DNA of 64,000 bases from contig CM019230.1 of the NCBI GenBank assembly GCA_009741485.1, forward strand, positions 11,542,232 to 11,606,231. Direction: 5' to 3'. Both the position numbers and the translations under genes were made by a program. Shown piece after piece: positions 1-13,700 of this stretch; the first letter of the stretch is position 1; the number at the start of each line of letters is the position of its first letter. Source of the stretch: Malurus cyaneus samueli (taxonomy: Eukaryota; Chordata; Aves; Passeriformes; Maluridae). Under the pieces are notes generated by a model. It saw only the letters and a program-made list of their open reading frames with translations, did no database searches and was not told the origin of the DNA.

Positions 1-4
1 TTGT

Positions 5-37
<33 letters not shown>

Positions 38-522
38 AAGCTCAGCATGAAAACCTTTGGAAAAGAGAAGCATAAAGGGATGAAAAAAAGTTCCTGAATG
101 CTCTATTGCACATCTGAGGTGGGAGAATTAGACACCAAAGCCCTCTAAATCCATCCCTGCTTCAGTTTCCTCCTTTCATCTGCAGCAGGAAGGGCTGGCC
201 AAAGAGCTCGGCACCATTTTCTTGTACTTTTAGTTAAAAAGTGTAGTAAGCACTTTAAGAATGATAAGCCCTTGAAAACATCAAAAGGGTGATGTGCTTC
301 CTCACAGGGTGATGTGCTGGGGAAGGGAGGGTGCTCAGGTGAGGAACAGAGGGACCTGCTGGTCCTTGGTCACTCTGGGACCCTGCCCCAGTCACAGAGG
401 GGATCCCAAAGAGAGATCCCAGAGCCAAAGCACCCTAAAACCAGGCAGGGTCTGGGCAGCTGGCTCCCACACCCCGTTCTTAGCAGGTATCTGCCAGGAA
501 ACTGGAGCAGCGGCAGATAGTG
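1..522. other. Sequence downstream of the last exon; A-tract at its start
   Basis: Contains an A-tract at about 8-35 and otherwise unremarkable sequence. Probably the next intron of the dynein gene. The frame of the last exon stays open on the minus strand down to about 370, but the translation no longer resembles dynein after about 515. Confidence 0.5.
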
Positions 523-789
523 CTTGGTGGCCACCAACTCGGGGTTGAACTGCGGGTCCTGCAGATAGGGCTGGAGGGCCTTGAGGCAGTTCTCGTGGAT
601 GTTCTCCTTGTTGAACTTGACCAAGGAGTCCAGGAAGGCGTCCACCCTGGCCATGGCCGCTCTGGCCGCTTTCCAGCTCCTGTCCTTGGGGATCTTCCCC
701 GCTGGGGCCGTCAGCACCATCACGGCTGCGGTGACATTGCTGACAGCAGAGGGAGGTGACCCAAAGGACCTCAGCTCCGTCAGATTGGT
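523..789 (-). CDS. DNAH9: Dynein heavy chain exon w30 (microtubule-binding domain); 3' edge uncertain
   Basis: At least 267 nt (89 codons) from [20 protein letters not shown] through [20 protein letters not shown] to NPELVATK. This is the microtubule-binding domain at the stalk tip. The start (acceptor TTTCAG) is clear. The 3' end is not: homologues continue with a Ser-Tyr-Ala-Ala-Ala-Gly type sequence. Here a His-Tyr follows and then the frame no longer matches, although GCCGCTGCT (Ala-Ala-Ala) occurs two bases out of frame, and no good GT donor is visible near 523. Either the exon ends here with a non-standard donor or there is an indel. Confidence 0.88.
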
Positions 790-1670
790 CTGAAAAGGGG
801 AAAACAAGGTTGTTAGATAAAAATGAATGGGCTTTCTTTTCACTTGCCTCTAATAGAGTCAGGCTCTTGGACCATCAATCTGATAAATTGGGCTCCTCTC
901 AGCCCCAGCAGTGCTGCCTTTAGATCACTGCTCTGCCTGCTTGCAGCACAGCTGCTCCTTTCCCTGCCCCTGCCATCCCACCTGGGGCCAGCACAGCACA
1001 CCACTCCTCCTCACACTCTCATCCCTCCCCTGCTGCTGGGGGAGCAGGTTTTATGCCTTCTCAAAAGATTGGGGTAAAGCAGAAGGAAACCTACAGAAAC
1101 AGCCTGTAAACCAGCATTCAGAGCTTCCCTTCATGCTCCCTCCCACCCAAGCTGAGAGGACAATGCCAAAGCCATCCTCTGATTGCCATGTCCTGCAGCC
1201 CTCAGTGTTCAGGGAATGGGGAACAGCACAGGCACCCTCCCAGGGGAAGCAGCCAAACTGCACTGGAGGAGCCGAAAGGGCATTTTTGTCTCTAACCCCT
1301 GTCTCTAACCCCTGTATCTGTTCCCTTATTTCCCAAGTTTTCAAACTTGCTATCACATCTGGCTTTGCAGTTTTTTATTTTGCAGGTGCTCTGCACTGAG
1401 TCTGTCACAACCCACATGCCATTCATCATGGTCCATATAATAATTACCTTAATTATCTTCATATATATGTAATTATCTCACATTTGTGTAGACTTATCTC
1501 TCTATAACACTGTAAATGGCCTCTTAATTTGCCTCAGTCACTCTCACTGCCACCAGCCCCTGCAAAAGGCATCACCACCACAGCAGGGGACAGAGGGGCT
1601 GCAGCAGGTCCCAGCCACACAGCCACAGCCAGGCTGAGCCAACCCAGGGGCACTTCTTGGCTTACATGGG

Positions 1671-1704
<34 letters not shown>

Positions 1705-4700
1705 AAAAATAGTTTAAATTGTTGGGCACACAGAGAGAATTAACCCTGCCAAGGCTGAGCAGAGCCAGCCCTCCTGAGAGCAGGGTGGCTATGGAGGGTT
1801 CTGGAGGCACCAAAAGGGATTATTGAAAGCATCAGATGGATGATCACAAACCACAAACACAGGAGCAGAAATCAAGGTGGGTTCAAGTTGCAGACAATGA
1901 GGAGGAAATGAATACAGTGTGGTCACTCCATCTGGTCAGACACTGACCAAAGGAAGAATTTATACCTGAGGAGCTGGAGCTGTGTCAGAAAGGTTTTAGG
2001 GCAGATATCAAGGAAAGGTTCCTCTGTCCCCAGAGGGTGCTGGCACTGCCCAGGCTCCCCAGGGAATGGTCCAGGCCCCGAGGCTGCCAGAGCTCCAGGA
2101 GCGTTGGGCAGCGCTGCCAGGGATGGACAGGGGGGATTGTTGGGGTCTGGGCAGGGCTGGGGTGGGACTGGGTGATCCCTGTGGGTTCCTTCCAGCTCAG
2201 GACATTCTATGATCTGATGATTTTCTGTTTTGCTGGCATAATCTGCACACCAGAAGACATGCCAGGCCCTTGTTCCTGTCCCTGCCCTGGCCTGGCAGTG
2301 CCCCCTGAGCAGCAGTGGCAGTGGCTTGTGGCCTTTGAGGAGCTGTGTTACCCAGTGAGCTGAGCTTTTCACAAAATTCACCCCTGAGGGCCACTGGCTG
2401 CTGCTGCCCCACATTCCTGCTCCTTCCCCTGGCATCAGTGCAAAGGCTTTGGCTCTCACTGCCTCTCCATACAGCCTGGACATGTCCCAGTGGCCACAGC
2501 TGCTTTTCTTCCACAGTGACAGCTGACATTGTCACAGAAATATCCACGCATCCACATCCACACTGACTGCATGGATTTATTACTGATTCTACTCAACAGC
2601 TTTTCTCCCTGTTTTCCCTATTAATGTTGCATGTAACGCTGTAGCCCAGTGAGATGGCTGAGATAATTGGGCAGAAACGACACAAACACATACAAACATT
2701 GTTGATTATTCATGTCAGCGAGCAGGTCGGGCTCTCTGGCACATTTCCAGCCAGCAGGTAAAGGAGACCATGGCTCCCACTGCTCTGCTCCTGCTGCTCT
2801 ACAGTTCCCTGGAGAAAATCCCAGCATTGGCCCCATCTTTGTCTAATGAGAGATCCCACAGCTCCAGCATGAATCTGGAACTACTGGAGAGACAAACACC
2901 TTCCTTCTGCACAGTGCTTTCCCTCCCATGAAGAAAAGGCAGAGTACACACGTCTGCAGCAAAGCTACATCCTTCCCAAAAGCCAATCCCACAGAATCAC
3001 AGGTGACTCTGAGGGGCTCTCCTGTCCCCAGCAGGGCTCTGATGGAGCCATGGTTTGAAGCTTTGCTGTGATGGTGGGAATTGCTGTGGTTTTGGTTTCC
3101 AGCTGTGTGCAGCAGGACGTTGTGTGAGCTGCAGGCCAGAATAAACTGTATTAATCTCTTGGGCACATCCCAAGGTCTAAGGCTACAAACAGGAGCCCCA
3201 TGAGCACCCCTGAAGGACAAACCTTCCAAGGCACAAAACATCTTCCCCAAACCAATCTCCTGCAATCAAAACAATCCTCACCTCCTGATTACAGGTGTTC
3301 CCAGTGCCATCTTCCTTTGGACCAGCTCTGTCTGCTCCTCTCCGAGGTGACCAGTGAAGGGGAATGTGGTGCAGCCTCGTGTGGGCTCTGAGCTCCACAG
3401 GGAGCCCCATATTACAGAATCACAGAGAATCACAGAATTAACCAGGCTGGAAAGACCTCTGAGATCATCGAGTCCAACCTGTGACCCAACACCACCTTAT
3501 CAACTTAAACCATGGCACCGAGTGCCACACCCAGGCTTTTTTAAAACATTTATGTAGCAGCAGGGAGGAAGCTGCAGGAGGGATGATGCAATCCCCAGAA
3601 CTTGGGCCATCAGATGACATAGCCCCTCTCCCCCAATGCAGAGGAAAAACACTGGGCTCCCATGGGAATCCCCACCCTACCTTATTGAGGGTGTTGAGAG
3701 CAGCCTGGGCAGCTTCCAGGGCAGGCTCAGCCTTGGCCAGGTCCTCCTCACAGTCTTTCTGCTTCTGCTCCACCTCCTGGGTGATGAGTGCCACCTTCCT
3801 CTCCTCCTCATCAGCCACAGCCTTCTTCTTGCTCACCTTCTCCGTCTCCACCCCCACCACCTGGATCAGCTTGTCAGCATCCTCGTTCTTCTGCTTCAGC
3901 TCCACCTCTTGGGTTGCCAATTTGGCCTTCAGCTCATCCACCTGTAGGGAGAGACATGAGTGGGATCTGGACTGCGCAGCCTGCTCCTCACTGGCCAGCA
4001 CAGGGTCACCCTGCAGCAGGACCCAAGGGCAGGGGGTCCTGGCAGTGCAGGGAAGAAGCATTTCCAGCTGATGGAGCCTGCTGCTCCCTTGGCTCGTGTG
4101 TGCTGTCCCACACAGCAGAGCAGCCTGGAAACAGCGAGGAGCCCAACCCTGGAGCCTAACCCTGGAGCCCAGCCCTGGAACCAAAGAGGAGCCCAACCCT
4201 GGAGCCCAAAGAGGAGCCCTGCCCTGGAGCCCAACCCTGGAACCCAATCCTGAAATCCAAAGAGGAGCCCAACCCTGGAGCCCAGAGAGGAGCCCATCCC
4301 TGGATCCCATCCCTGGAGCCCAACCCTGGAGCCCAGCCCTGGAGCCCAGCCCTGGAGCCCAAAGAGGATCCCGACCCTGCAGCCCAGCCCCAGAGCTCAT
4401 CCCTGGAGCCCATCCCTGGAGCCCAACCCTGGAGCCCAGAGAGGATCCCAACCCTGCAGCCCAGCCCAGGCAGGGTGCACGGTTCTAGGAGCTGTCCCAC
4501 CCTGCTCCCAGACAGAAGCACCAAGGCAGCATGGATCCTGCTCCAAGCAGGATCCAGGGGAAGGAGGAGGAAGCATATTTCAGATATCCTTGGGATGATT
4601 TCCAACAGCCCAAGAGCCCCAGCACACACCGGGCACTAGCAGGGAGCTTCTGTCATTGTAAAACCAAACCCATCAGCTCTGGATACAAGCCCTGATATCC

Positions 4701-7700
4701 CACCCCGCTGAGAAGGGCTGTGCAGGTGCTGTGTCCTGCTGGGGAGGTGGCAAAGCCACAATTCAGCCACACTTGAGCTTCCCAGCCTCACCAGCAGCAA
4801 ATTCAGGCTCGTGGTGGTTTGGAGAAGGAGCTGTACCCCAGGAGCCCCCCGAGCCCCCTGCTCAGCCAGGCACCCCCTGGCCCTCCCCAACCCTCCAGCC
4901 TGGGCCATGCACACAGGGCAGGGGCAGCACCCTCTGCAGCCATCAGTCCTGCAGGCTTGTGGCAGGAATCACACAATTATGGAAGGGGTTGGGTTGTGTT
5001 ATAAACACATAGAGTTGGCTTTTGTAGATGTTAAGATGGGTGCTATGTGTACAATATTGCCTTTTTTGCATAAGTGGCTTAGTTATGCAGACACAGTGGT
5101 GAAATAATTACCGGTGTTTTTGTTTTTCTTTTGTAACTCAGATACAGTTATAATACAGTTGATATTGTTGTTTTAGAGTACTTGTGGTTAACTTACAATA
5201 ACTGAAGTGTTATGGCTTGTGATTTAAACATTTCTATAAAGGACTTTTTGCGTATTATAACAAAACTATACAAAAGCTGCAGAGAAAGTCACCAAAAAAA
5301 CCCTGAATGAGGCCCTGGTGGCACTAGCCATTGAAAGATAAGAAACAACTCTGAGCCAGGGAAAAGGATGCATGCTTTCACAAAGAGATCATGAAGCTTA
5401 GCACCTTTTGGGGTAGGGAGGCCATTGCCCCAAGGCTATCAGCTGCCAGGTCAGCACAGATCCTGACCAAAGAGTGGGTGGAAGGAGGAGAGGCTTTAGG
5501 ATATGTAGTGGGAAAGTCTCCAGTCAGAAGTGGTGGAACACCCGTCCTCTGCTGCACAAAGGAGCCCAACTGACGACACCCCAACCTTAGACAAGCTTTT
5601 CTACACAGACTGTCCAAGGGTGTCATGGCCCATCAAGGAACCCTGCTAAGGACACTTCAACCTGTCAACCCCTTCTATCTGCTCAAACCATGGAAAAGGG
5701 ATCACACATGCGACCCTCAGAACCACAAACACCAGAACTGCACATGCTCTAAAAAGGCGGATCGAAGGAGGTGCCATGCTAAACAGTTCCTGGAAAAGTT
5801 TGAATATGCATAAATGCCTATGAATAGGCATTAAGTGGATGCAATATGAAATGGATTTAAAGATGTCTCTTGTCAATAGCGGATGGGCCTCTGGCAGACC
5901 ACCAAGCACCCTGTGTCCCCTTGGGCACCATGCCCTTTTGCTTTCTGTCCCCTATTGTCATTTATGAAATTTTTAAATTTTAACAGGGGAGTGAACTTCA
6001 TTTTTCACACTTGGAAAGGACCTTAAAGATCCAATCCCACCCCTGCCATGGGTCACTGTCCCAGGTCACTCTCAGCCCCAATGTCCAGCCTGGCCTTGGG
6101 CACTGCCAGGGATCCAGGGGCAGCCACAGCTGCTCTGGGCACACTGTGCCAGGGCCTGCCCACCCTCACAGGGAAGAATTTCTTCCCAACACCATTTTTC
6201 ATGCTAGCACGATCACAGCTGGGATCTGCTGACCAGTCCAGCCCCTGGCAGATCTCCAAGGCTCAAGGGGCTTTAAATGCCATGTCAGATGAGGTGGAGA
6301 AGGGGTGTCCCCTCGAGCTGGCAGCCAGGACACCATCACCCTGGCCATGGTGGCAGCTCCTCACACCCTGCTCACAGGCAGGAGCCCTCAGCAGCGTTTG
6401 CACTGGGGGAAGCTCACACAGGCTCTCACTGCAGACAGAAAATCTCCTGTTAAAAATCCCCATTTCAGTGAATTTACCCAGACTCCGGGCAGACCACAGA
6501 GGCTTTCACTGCCTGATCTCAGGCTCATAAAGGTTCACTCAGATCTTCTGGGGCACATCTTTATAGACACAAAAACACTGTTGGAAGGGAAGCCAGGCAC
6601 TCAGTTCGGTGATATACATTTTGATAGCAGACAGGAGAGCACAATCTGCAATCTATAACCCAAAGCTGTTGACATTTGCCATTGGCTTCACGTGGAGAGC
6701 AGTTTTTCAGGGTTCTCCACATGCCCTCCATCCATCACCATCCCCTGCTGCCTGGCACGGGGGACTGCTCTCAGCAGGACAAAGGCAGGGCTGTAAATCC
6801 GGGCTCACACGAGCTCATAATCCCTGCATGTGACAAACCCAGCAGCAGCTCCTCGTTCAGTCCTGGGGGCTGTAGGGAATTGCAGCCGGCTCTGCTGATG
6901 GCAGAGAGGGCTGTGACCTGCCCAGAAATCAGCCTTTGTGTGCTGGAAATGCACAGAAATGGGAGCTTCAGGGCTTATATCACCAGGACAAAACAAGCAG
7001 GGGATTAAAATCCACAGAGAGCAGGTGTGAGCTCAGCCCAGGGGAACAGAGTCCTGCCAAGCAAATGCACAGTGGAAGGGTCAATGACTGGAGACACTGT
7101 CAGGATTTTAAAAAAGCAAGGACACTGAAGAGGAACTATTTGCAAGGGGCTGCAGTTACAGGACAAGGGGGAATGACCTTAAACTGAAGCAGGGCAGGGT
7201 TAGACTGGATATCAGGAAGGAATTCCTCCCTGGGAGGGTGGGCAGGCCCTGGCACAGGGTGCCCAGAGCAGCTGTGGCTGCCCCTGGATCCCTGGCAGTG
7301 CCCAAGGCCAGGCTGGACCTTGGGGCTTTGGGAAGTTTTGGAATACCTGGGACAGTGGGAGGTGTCCCTGCCATGGCAGGGGTGGGAATGGATGGACTTT
7401 AAGATCCCTTCCAACATAAATCATGCGTGATTCTGTGATTATATGAGAAACCTGTGAGCAGCTTCCTCAGTGCAGAACAATCTGGAGCAATTAGTAATGT
7501 GAGGTGGAAAGGGAAAGAGCAAAGCAAATGAGAAATTCAAGGGTAATGTGCTGTGACTTCATCAGGGAAACGAAGGGAGAAGCCCTTGCCTACCACCAGA
7601 ACAGCATGAGAAAAATTATTAAAGAGAAGAAAACCTGGAGGGCAGGCTCCCAGAAGACTCATTTTATCTGATTGTGCCTGCCTTGTTTCAAGAACACAAA

Positions 7701-10700
7701 ATACATCAAAAGGTCAGCGATTAATTGATAGCACCAGCCAGGCTCTGAGTCTGGAATGCAGTGATGCAATATTAACCAAAGCCAGCCTCGGAATTACTCA
7801 GCAATGGGCGCTGACCTCTCCGTGGCACACAGCACTCTGAAAAACAAATGACTCATCCCACACATCTCCCAATCCATTATGTCCTAATGGGAAGGAGGCC
7901 TCAGCTTCCCTGAGCGCTGAGGATGCTGCTGTCTGCAGGGAGGGATGGTTGTAAGCTGATGGAAAACATTGCTGCAGGAGGAAAGTTGGTCAACAGCATC
8001 AAGGTGTCCAAATCTCCAAAGGAAAAAAAAAAAAAATAAACCAAATAGGGATAGAGGGGACAGCAGTAAAAGGAGGCAGAGAGGTTATTTTGACACTGGA
8101 ATAGCAAAGTCAAAAATACCTTCAGCTCCTGATGTTGGAAAATATACCAGTTTAATTTTTTTTTACATAACTTCAGTCAAAGATCCTGTTTGCCTTTGCC
8201 CTGGCAGAAGGGTGCTAAAGTTTCTTTCCAGGGCATTGTTCCACCAGGTGAGGCCTGATAAGGTTAACATCTCAACAGAGAGGGAGTGGCACAAGAGGTA
8301 AAGACCATCAGTGGCCATCAGTGACCATCAAGGACTATCAATGGCCCCAAACCTCACTCCTGGTGGTTGGAGTAGGACCTGATCAGCATCAGAGGGGAAG
8401 GAATCCAGATCCAATAGGAACCCAAATACTGAGAACTGCACAAGGTTGGACCAATGAACATTGAACCAATAAATTTCTCTGGGGTTTGACTGGATAAAGT
8501 TTGGGGGGAAAATCATGTAAAATCCATGTGTCATGGAATGATTTTCTTTGTACACCTGGGCTGTGTGTGGATGAAATTATTTCTGTTACACATCCTGACC
8601 AGAACAACATTCTGGCCAGAAAATAAAGTAATGTCTTGACTTTCTAACATGAAAGTTCCTCAGTTTCGGTGCCAGTGGCACAACAGCCCCTCGTGCTGAG
8701 GCAGAAACACACAAACTTCATCCTTAACTGGTCATGGCAGCTGAGCAGCAGGACCCTGGAGAGTGCCAGTGATGAGCACCAGACACAGAACTCAGGCTCA
8801 ACCAGGTGATACCCAGGGATCAAAATCCTCTGCCTTTACTTTGAAATCCCCCCAGCTCATCACTTCCAAGCAGCAGGAGCACACCCTGCAGATGGCACAG
8901 CTGAGGGAGACAGAGAACTCATCCTCCTCAGCCCCAAGACCAAGCATTCCCATGGGTGAATGTAACGTTCAGCCTTTTAAATCCATGTTCAAGATTGAAT
9001 GTGCTGGTGTGATTTCCAGTGCTGATAAAGATCCACACCCCGGGTTCAAATCAACAGCAGTTTTGACTATTGCGCACATCTGGTAATTTTGATGTTTAAT
9101 TTTAGGCCCCTGGTGCTAATTTTAGATTGGAATTTGACATATTTGTCCTCGCTGCTGTGCATCTTAACTACCTGCACAAACAGGAACCTCTCACCCCAGC
9201 CCCACTCCAACCAGACACGAACCCTGTGCTTTTTCACCCTTCTTGTGATTTGATTTCCCACCCTTCCCAATGCCTCCAAGTCCTCCACCACTCCCCAGCA
9301 GCAGCTTTGTGGCTGATCAGAGCACCCTGCCCACGCAGCACCCACTGAAGAGGAGCCTGAAGAATACAGAAGGGTTCCCATGTGTCACAACAGACACAGG
9401 GACTTGTTCCCAAAAAATCCATTTCATTTCAGCTGCTCCCCAAAATAGTAAACCTATTCCATCTTATCCCCCACTGGGAAATCCTCAAAAAACAGCAGCA
9501 CCCCACAGGTTGTGAGAACTATTGCCAGGGAAGGGAAGGGAAGGGAGCTGGGCTGTGAGGACACGGCCTCATCACTCTGGTGGGTGCCACAGGTGCTCTC
9601 TGCTCCCCCTCCCCTACACAGGAGATGATCAGACCTTCCCAGGGGACATGACATGTGCCCACCCCTCTGTATCCTCACAGAGCTGCTCTCCCTGTGAGCA
9701 GAGGCTGTGTGAAGGGAGATGGAGACATCAGTGCTGAGAGGCACCAGGGCAGCCCATCCATCACCCTGCAGGCAGGCTGGTGTCCCCTCGAGCGTGGCAG
9801 ACGTGATTGATGCCCCCAGTGCCACCCAGAGCAGGTGTGTGCAAGGGGATGGACCTGCCAGCTCTTCATTCTCATCAACCCCCCTGCCTTCCTCCAGAGC
9901 AGCTGCAGCACAGCCCCATTTGCCACTGCACAAGTTTTATAAGTAAACATTTGTAAGACTTAATAGAATATGAAATGGAGAGAAAAATGGGAGTGTGGCA
10001 ACAGATGTAGGTGTCACTGAAGAGAGGTTTGGGAAACACCCAGAACAATTTCCAGTTATCACCCAAGGAGAGTGCCAGTGTGAGTCCTTAGCAGGGGGAT
10101 TTGGGGATGACTAATGCACATTTCAGACATGTATTAGCTTTCCTTAAAGATGGATAACATAATGGAAGGAAAAATTAACTTCAGCCTCATTTTAACAGCA
10201 TGCACCATTTAGTCTGAAAGAGTCTTGCTGAAGTTATTGAGATTTCCTGGATGTAAGTCCAAAAATCAGTGACTATCCTGTATTTTTTAAGCTGTTTTGT
10301 CACCACAGCTGAAATTTAACCCCTAAAAGAGGATGACAGAGTTAGCTGGATCCCAATCTCATTTTATTTACTGAGATCTTTCAGTCACCTCCCAAACAGC
10401 AGAGACTGGACACACATCTCTCCCCTCCCCTTTCCAGTGCAGAGCATCACTTCTGCTGCTCCAGGAACCCAGCTCAAGCCAGACTCGAGGCAGGATCCAA
10501 GAAAAATCTTTTCCCTGTAAAGTTCTCCCTTGAACCAGACAAAAGAAACAAGGAAACCCAACCCCTTGGAACCCCAAAAGTTTTTACCTGTGCAGAAGTG
10601 CTCTTGAGCTTCTTCAGGCCATTCTCCAGCCGCTCCATTTTTGCCTTTAAATCCTGGTCCTTTCTCAGCAGCAAGTTCTGGTAGAGTTTGATTTGCTCCA

Positions 10701-13700
10701 GGAAGGACTTGGGGGTGGTGTAGTTGTAGCGGCGCTCGTTGCTCAGGTACAGCCGGGACATCTCGTTGACACTGATGTGGACGTGGGCCATGAATTTGCT
10801 TATTGACTCTTTCACTGAGTCCTGAAGGAAAGGTGGGACAAGAAGAAACTCTTTTAAATAGAAAACTATATATAACACAGGTCTGTGCTGAATAGAAAGG
10901 AGTTTGGTAACTTTTCATTCTGCTGTAGCACAATCCAGGATGTAAAACCTAAGCTGATCCCTTTTCACTGTTATCTCTAAAATAACTTTGTTGCTCATGT
11001 ACTTTATACCTCTTTATATATCTTTTTATCTCACACATTATCTCATTTCAAGCCATTTCTCTACAAAATAGCAGCTCTTTTAAGTATAAATTTGGGCTTT
11101 TCTTCTGTACAAATGGAAAAAGTGCAAAGTCCTATAAAGAAACATTGTAGACTTTATTCTTCCCAAAATCCTGCCCAGAAAAACTAAATAAACAGAAATG
11201 AATCTCTGGTCTAGTAACAGGCTGGCATCACTGAGAATGTGACCTGTTTTTGCCCTTGAGAATCCCAGAGGCTCAGGCTGAAGAGGGGAGAGCAGAGTGT
11301 GTGTTTCCCGCAGGGCTCAGGAGCACCGGGGGACTTTCAATGGAGGTTTGGGGCTGGCCCTGAGCTGGCAGAGCTGTCCTTCCCTGGCAGTGCCAGCAGC
11401 TCCCAGTGACACAGCTTCCAGTAACATCACAGCAGCTCCCAGTAACACCACAGTAGCTCCCAGTGACACCACAGCAGCTCCCAGTGACACTCCAGCTTCC
11501 CAGCACATGGCTCCTGTCCCCTGTCAGAGCCCAACCCTGTCCCCTGGTGATGCCCAGCCCTGTGCCCAGCCCTGTGGCCCGGCTGCTCACCGTCAGGGTG
11601 CCCAGGTCCCGCAGGAAGCAAAGGCTGACGGACTCGAGGGCGTCGCGGGGCCAGGGCTGGAAGCAATCCATGGTGGTGCAGCCCAACAGCGCCGGGAACC
11701 TGCGGCTGCAGAGGCGCAGCCTGGGGCCCACGGGGGACAGGCACAGCACAACCTGTGGGGCAGGGAGGGGCAGAGAGGGACAGGGCTGGGAGCAGGATCA
11801 GGCGCGGAATCTGCCCCTGCAATCCACCCTGGGCTCCAACAGCCCCTTCCCATGGAGCATCCTATCCCCATCCTCCCATCTCCATCCCATCCCACCCCAC
11901 CCCATGATCCCATCCCATCCATCCCATGGATCCCAACACCATCCCCACATCCACTCCACCCACCCCACCCCATCCCCACTCTCTGTTGGACCCTTTTCAC
12001 TTTCCAAAGGCCCCCAAGTGATGACACAGCCAGTGTGTCCCACCCTTTAGTGCACCTTCATGCCAGGTCCAGGCAGGAAAACCCGTCAGACCATGCTCCA
12101 GCCTCACCATGGGCAGCCCAGAGCAGCCCCACCCCATCCCTGATCCCTGCCCCTCCTCAGTGGAAAGGGAGCACCAGCCCCTCCTGCTCCATCTCACCTT
12201 CAGCTGCCTCCGAACACGCTCGATGAAAAACCTCCAGCAATTCTCCCTGGAGTCCACCAGCCCCCGGCCCCTGACTTCATTCCTCACACTGCTGATGATG
12301 TTTTCAACTTCATCATCAGGGAAGAGATCCGGGATTTCCCCTGGGAGGAGAGGGCACATTTGGGTTTACAGGTCTGGGTGTTTTTGTACAGCAAAGGGAA
12401 GCTGCTGCCTCCCTCTTCAGGGACTCAGGGAAGTCCCTTCCTCAGATAAAATCCCTGCACCAGGTGCCCCAGCAGCACCAGAGGGACATTCTGCTGAAAA
12501 ATAAACACCTGTGAGAGAAAACTTCCTTATAAAACACAAGGGAATGGAACATAGAATAGAGTCAAACTACATAAAATCAATTTTTTTTTAGCTCTACAGT
12601 CTAATTAGATTGCAAAAGAAATATTCAAATCCCTAATATGCTACACATGATATAAACCCTTTGTAGTTTTACAAATGCATTAATTACATATGGAGTTTCT
12701 GCAGCTGTTCAGGGCCATTTCCAGCAGTAGCCAAATAACTCCCTGATCACCAAAACATTTTAAAAGTTAAAAATCTTGTAAAAACTTTTAAAAGTTAATA
12801 GCTAAGCAATTGACTGCCAAAAATGCACCCAACCAGATTTTTTTTTTTTTTTAGTGTTTCCTTAATTTATCACATATTCACTTCTTTTCTGGCTTCTCAT
12901 TTGATTAAAATCATCATTATTGAGTCAGATGCTTTCAATATGAGCACTAATCACTTAGGGAAACACACTAATCAGAAATTAGCTGCTCATTTATAAAAAA
13001 GATGATGTTAACAAGTGAAACAAGTAAGAAAGAAGGGAAGCCAGGCTACAGAGCAGAGCATCCAGAGCTGTTTGTCAGCACCCACCAGGCAGCACTCACT
13101 CACCTCGGGGCCAATCTCAGTCTTCTACAATGCCTCTGCATTTCCTCCTAACATCCACTCTTACCCTGCCCTCTGCCAGTTTAAAGCCATTCCCCCCTGT
13201 CCTGTCCCTTCATCCCTTGTCCCCAGTCCCTCTCCAGATCTCCTGGAGCCCCTTTAGGCCACACACACAGAATCACAGAATCACACACAGAATGAACCAG
13301 GCTGGAGAGACCTTCAAGATCATCAAGTCCAGCCCATGGCCCAACACCTCCACTGGTTTCTCCTCAGATCGTATAAACCTTTCACCTTTTATTAAAGATT
13401 TCTGTAGAGGGGAACAAGTTTGAGTTTGTTGTTTCTTGTTTTGTTTTTTTTAAGGCCCTGGAAGGGGCTCTGAGCTCTCCCCAGAACCTTCTCTTCTCCA
13501 GGCTGAAGAACTTCAGCTCTGTCCTCAGCTTCACCTTCAGCCATCAGGTGTTTGTGCATCTACACCATGAGTAGGAAGAGTTGTGGGAGCTCCTCCCCAG
13601 CCTCCACCACAACCCCTGTCCTTGCTCCTGGTTACAAAATCATCACAGTCAGAGCTTGTTTTGTACTGAAGTCACCCGACCACCACTTTATAGCCACATT

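Larger units (their letters stand above)
790..3680. other. Intron w29-w30
   Basis: 2.9 kb intron. Holds a 33-nt pure A tract at about 1,670-1,702 (antisense T tract in the transcript), a CR1-like fragment at about 1,985-2,225 and another at about 3,412-3,565. The rest is unrecognised. Confidence 0.85.
3942..10587. other. Intron w28-w29 (6.6 kb)
   Basis: The largest intron. Holds the 13-bp minisatellite, a CR1 split by an LTR, and a second CR1 at about 7,120-7,440 in the opposite orientation. From about 7,450 to 10,587 I recognise nothing beyond a short A-tract near 8,023-8,036 and a GGGAA-rich patch near 9,530. Confidence 0.85.

Noticed and set aside
1671..1702. Poly(A) tail of a processed retrocopy
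   Set aside because: No gene-like sequence precedes the A tract on either strand; it is a simple A run.
3465..4629. Long open frames (up to 328 aa) on both strands through the 13-bp repeat, rich in GWAPGLGS or PNPGAQPW motifs
   Set aside because: They come from a 13-bp minisatellite that happens to lack stops. The frame on the minus strand merely runs on from the dynein exon.
11297..12226. 309-aa plus-strand open frame as a possible antisense gene
   Set aside because: Spans an antisense dynein exon, a 21-bp repeat and a CATCC array; composition is low complexity and shows no domain.
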